This document shows, piece by piece, positions 61,876-64,000 of a stretch of DNA of 64,000 nt. The notes under the pieces are model-generated. The model worked only from the letters and a program-made list of their open reading frames with translations, was not told the origin of the DNA and did not search any database. This DNA is from Leifsonia sp. Leaf264 (GTDB lineage Bacteria; Actinomycetota; Actinomycetes; Actinomycetales; Microbacteriaceae), in NCBI RefSeq assembly GCF_001422325.1, contig NZ_LMMR01000001.1, forward strand, positions 311,256 to 375,255, in the 5' to 3' direction. Every line of letters starts with the position of its first letter. Position 1 is the stretch's first letter. Made by a program: the position numbers and the translations under genes.

Positions 61876-62859
61876 ATGACTGAGACTGTCCGCTGGGCTG
61901 TGATCGGCACCGGCCGGATCTCCGAGTCGTTCGTCCCCGACCTGCAGTCGGCTGCTGCGCACTCCGTCACCGCCGTGTGGGGACGCAGCGACGAGCGGAC
62001 CGAGGCCTTCGCAGGGGCGCACGGCATCCCGACGTGGTCCTTAGACCTCGACGACGTGCTGGGACGCGATGACATCGACGCCGTCTATATCGCGACACCA
62101 CCAGCGACCCACGTGTCGATCGCGCTTAGTGCCCTCGATGCCGGAAAGCACGTCCTCGTCGAGAAGCCGATGGCGATGACGGCTGAGGACACAGCCGAGA
62201 TCTTCGCCCGCGCCGAAGCGCGCGGACTCTTCGCGATGGAAGCGATGTGGATGAAGTTCAACCCACTGCACCGCGCAGTGCACGCACAGGTCACCGACGG
62301 CCTCCTCGGCGAGCCCCGGCACCTTCGAGCGGCATTCGGGATGCCGTTCCCAGCCGGCGGCAGTCGATGGAACGCCGAACTCGGTGGGAGCACAGTCCTC
62401 GATCAGGGCATCTACCCGGTCACGCTTGCTCTCTGGATGCTGGGACCTGTCGCGACCGTCACGGCGACAGGACGCGTGCGTGACGGCATCGATATCGCAG
62501 CGCACGTCACGCTCGAACACGATGGCGGTCGGGTCGCCCAGTTGGGCTGCTCCATCGTCGAGTTCATCGACCCTTCGGCCGCGATCAGCGGCACGGCCGG
62601 ATGGATCGAGATTCCCGCCATGTTCTGGGCGACCGACTCCGCGCAGATCCACGCCGGTTCCACGCAGGCACTCTTCCACACGCCTGACCTGCTGTCGCAC
62701 CCTCGGGAGGGGAACGGCTACACGCCGATGATCCGCGCGGTCAACGCGGCTATCTCCGCCGGCCTGATGCAGCACCCCGACCATGACGCGGCCGCGACGA
62801 TCGCGACAGCGCGTGTCATGGACACTGTGCGTGCCGCCATCTTCGACGGCGATCTGTGA
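61876..62859 (+). CDS. Gfo/Idh/MocA-family oxidoreductase
   Basis: This 327-residue two-domain NAD(P) enzyme has N-terminal WAVIGTGRISESF near residue 7 and the EKPMAM motif near residue 97. A C-terminal alpha/beta domain carries GGSTVLDQGIYPV near residue 173. Family members oxidise or reduce sugars and polyols; the substrate here is unknown. AAAGG lies 9 bases before the ATG. Its stop is shared with the start region of the gluconokinase gene. Confidence 0.9.
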   Translation: MTETVRWAVIGTGRISESFVPDLQSAAAHSVTAVWGRSDERTEAFAGAHGIPTWSLDLDDVLGRDDIDAVYIATPPATHVSIALSALDAGKHVLVEKPMAMTAEDTAEIFARAEARGLFAMEAMWMKFNPLHRAVHAQVTDGLLGEPRHLRAAFGMPFPAGGSRWNAELGGSTVLDQGIYPVTLALWMLGPVATVTATGRVRDGIDIAAHVTLEHDGGRVAQLGCSIVEFIDPSAAISGTAGWIEIPAMFWATDSAQIHAGSTQALFHTPDLLSHPREGNGYTPMIRAVNAAISAGLMQHPDHDAAATIATARVMDTVRAAIFDGDL

Positions 62860-63380
62860 TGCCCACCCTCATCTCGGCCCCCATCATCGTCGTCATGGGT
62901 GTCTCAGCAGCCGGCAAGACGACCATCGCGACAGGACTTGCGGAGCGCCTCGCCATCCCATGGCGCGACGCCGACGACCTGCATCCGGAACTCAATCGAG
63001 CACGGATGGCTGCGGGCACGCCTTTGACCGACGACGACAGGTGGCCGTGGCTCGACGCCGTCGGCGGAGTTCTCGCAGAGGCGGCCCGGCAGGAAGGTGT
63101 CGTCATGGCGTGCTCCGCCCTTCGCCGCAGCTACCGCGACCGACTGCGCGCCGCGTGTCCTACGGTCTCCTTCGTGCACCTGTCAGGATCGCGTTCGGTG
63201 TTGGCGGCGCGCGCAGCACGCAGGCAGGACCACTTCATGCCGGCGTCTCTGCTCGACTCGCAACTCGCGACTCTCGAACCGCTCGGCGTCGATGAACGCG
63301 GCTGTGTCGTGGACGTCGGCGGAACCGTTGCCGATATCGTCGAGACAGCACAGGAATGGATCGCTTCGAATGACCAATGA
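62859..63380 (+). CDS. gntK: Gluconokinase-family sugar-acid kinase
   Basis: This 173-residue P-loop kinase has GVSAAGKTT near residue 13, WRDADDLHPELNRARMAAGTPLTDDDRWPWL near residue 35, and CSALRRSYRDRLR near residue 83. All are typical of gluconate kinases. It would phosphorylate gluconate to 6-phosphogluconate; action on a related acid from this locus is possible. Start could be ATG 62859 or GTG 62856, both overlapping the previous stop. It overlaps lacI by 11 bp. Confidence 0.9.
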   Translation: MPTLISAPIIVVMGVSAAGKTTIATGLAERLAIPWRDADDLHPELNRARMAAGTPLTDDDRWPWLDAVGGVLAEAARQEGVVMACSALRRSYRDRLRAACPTVSFVHLSGSRSVLAARAARRQDHFMPASLLDSQLATLEPLGVDERGCVVDVGGTVADIVETAQEWIASNDQ

Positions 63381-64000
63381 CAGTCTGGCCTCCCTCGATC
63401 CTGAGCTCGACCCCACAGTCCCGTCCGAGATTGCGGATCGTATCCGACGCCGTGGTGGCGCGGCGACCATCTACGACATAGCCGAGCTCGCCGGCGTCAA
63501 TCCCTCCACGGTCTCACGGGCGCTCTCGAAGCCGGGACGTGTGAGCACCGACACGGAAGCACGAGTACGCCAAGCAGCGCAAAGGCTCCGGTTCCGGGCC
63601 AACCCACTTGCGCGCGCCCTGCAGACAGGACGAACGCACACCCTGGCCCTGGTCGTAGCCGACATCACGAACCCCGTCGTCTTCGACATCGTGCGCGGAG
63701 CAGAGAAGGCCGCAACCCAGGCCGGCTACACGCTGGTATTCGCCGAGTCCCAGGAATCTGGCGAAGAAGAGGCGCGTGCGATCGAGCGCATAGCGCCCAG
63801 CGTCGATGGCATAGTGCTCGCGACCACCCGCCTCACCGACGACCGCATCACGACGATTGCGTCGCGAAAGCCCCTCGTGCTCATCAACAGAGCGGTCGCC
63901 GAGATCGTGAGCGTGCTCCCCGATGTCGACAGCGGCGTTTCCCAACTGCTCGCCCATCTCATCGGGCTGGGCCACCGATCGATCGGGTATCTCTCGGGCC
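63370..64000 (+). CDS. LacI-family transcriptional regulator (cut by window edge)
   Basis: About 210 N-terminal residues are visible. The helix-turn-helix with hinge is IYDIAELAGVNPSTVSRALS near residues 34-53, followed by a periplasmic-binding-like domain (LALVVADITNPVVFDIVRGAE). An unusual 30-residue acidic and arginine-rich stretch precedes the HTH. It is the last visible gene of the rightward hexuronate operon and the obvious candidate to bind the two palindromes at 55041-55125. The effector is probably a uronate or its breakdown product. Confidence 0.92.
   Translation, partial: MTNDSLASLDPELDPTVPSEIADRIRRRGGAATIYDIAELAGVNPSTVSRALSKPGRVSTDTEARVRQAAQRLRFRANPLARALQTGRTHTLALVVADITNPVVFDIVRGAEKAATQAGYTLVFAESQESGEEEARAIERIAPSVDGIVLATTRLTDDRITTIASRKPLVLINRAVAEIVSVLPDVDSGVSQLLAHLIGLGHRSIGYLSG

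Noticed and set aside
1-64000. CRISPR arrays, insertion sequences or prophage genes
   Set aside because: No regularly spaced repeats, transposase or phage structural genes were seen on either strand, and the island border rests only on the tRNA scar.

Overview
The window is high-GC DNA from an actinobacterium. Gene content and order (a recG, TPR, rsmD, thiL, DUF3515, ddl, gpsA, plsC, murA, leuD, leuC run), frequent ATGA/GTGA gene overlaps and many TAnnnT boxes lying only a few bases upstream of starts all fit a Microbacteriaceae-like organism. That placement is an inference; no species is claimed. I see no rRNA, CRISPR array, insertion sequence or integrase.

Positions 1-13.5 kb hold housekeeping genes: DNA repair (recG), 16S rRNA methylation (rsmD), thiamine phosphate kinase (thiL), peptidoglycan and lipid precursors (ddl, gpsA, plsC, murA) and leucine biosynthesis (leuCD). 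Two RNA control elements are readable here. One is a leucine leader peptide with an overlapping hairpin upstream of leuC. The other is a yybP-ykoY (Mn2+) riboswitch upstream of a TerC-family membrane protein. Positions 13.5-20.7 kb hold a tRNA-Glu, a lipid kinase, a metallo-hydrolase, a small repeat protein, and a non-homologous end-joining locus (ku and ligD, with topoisomerase IB beside it). Positions 20.7-33.5 kb carry transporters, a leucyl aminopeptidase-glutaminase pair, an XRE regulator followed by small redox and hydrolase genes, an LtrA-like membrane protein and a glycosyltransferase.

Positions 33.7-41.3 kb form a phosphonate uptake and degradation cluster: phnD, phnC, a double-length fused phnE, a FAD oxidoreductase, a phosphonatase-like HAD hydrolase and a zinc alcohol dehydrogenase. 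A GntR/UTRA regulator diverges from it, across a candidate operator. Next comes an EamA transporter preceded by a convincing guanidine-I (ykkC) riboswitch, then a translationally coupled GH63-type glucosidase / GlgX pair.

At 47.45 kb lies an orphan 3' end of what looks like a tRNA-Gln, the usual scar of an integrated element. To its right, continuing past the window edge, is a glycoside/hexuronate catabolic locus. Two divergent operons (manD-MFS-GH78-GH43 leftward; uxaC-uxuB-GH1-SDR-gusA-Gfo/Idh-gntK-lacI rightward) share an intergenic region with two LacI-type operators. Together they predict uptake of rhamnose- and glucuronate-bearing glycosides, their hydrolysis in the cytoplasm, and conversion of glucuronate through fructuronate and mannonate to 2-keto-3-deoxygluconate.
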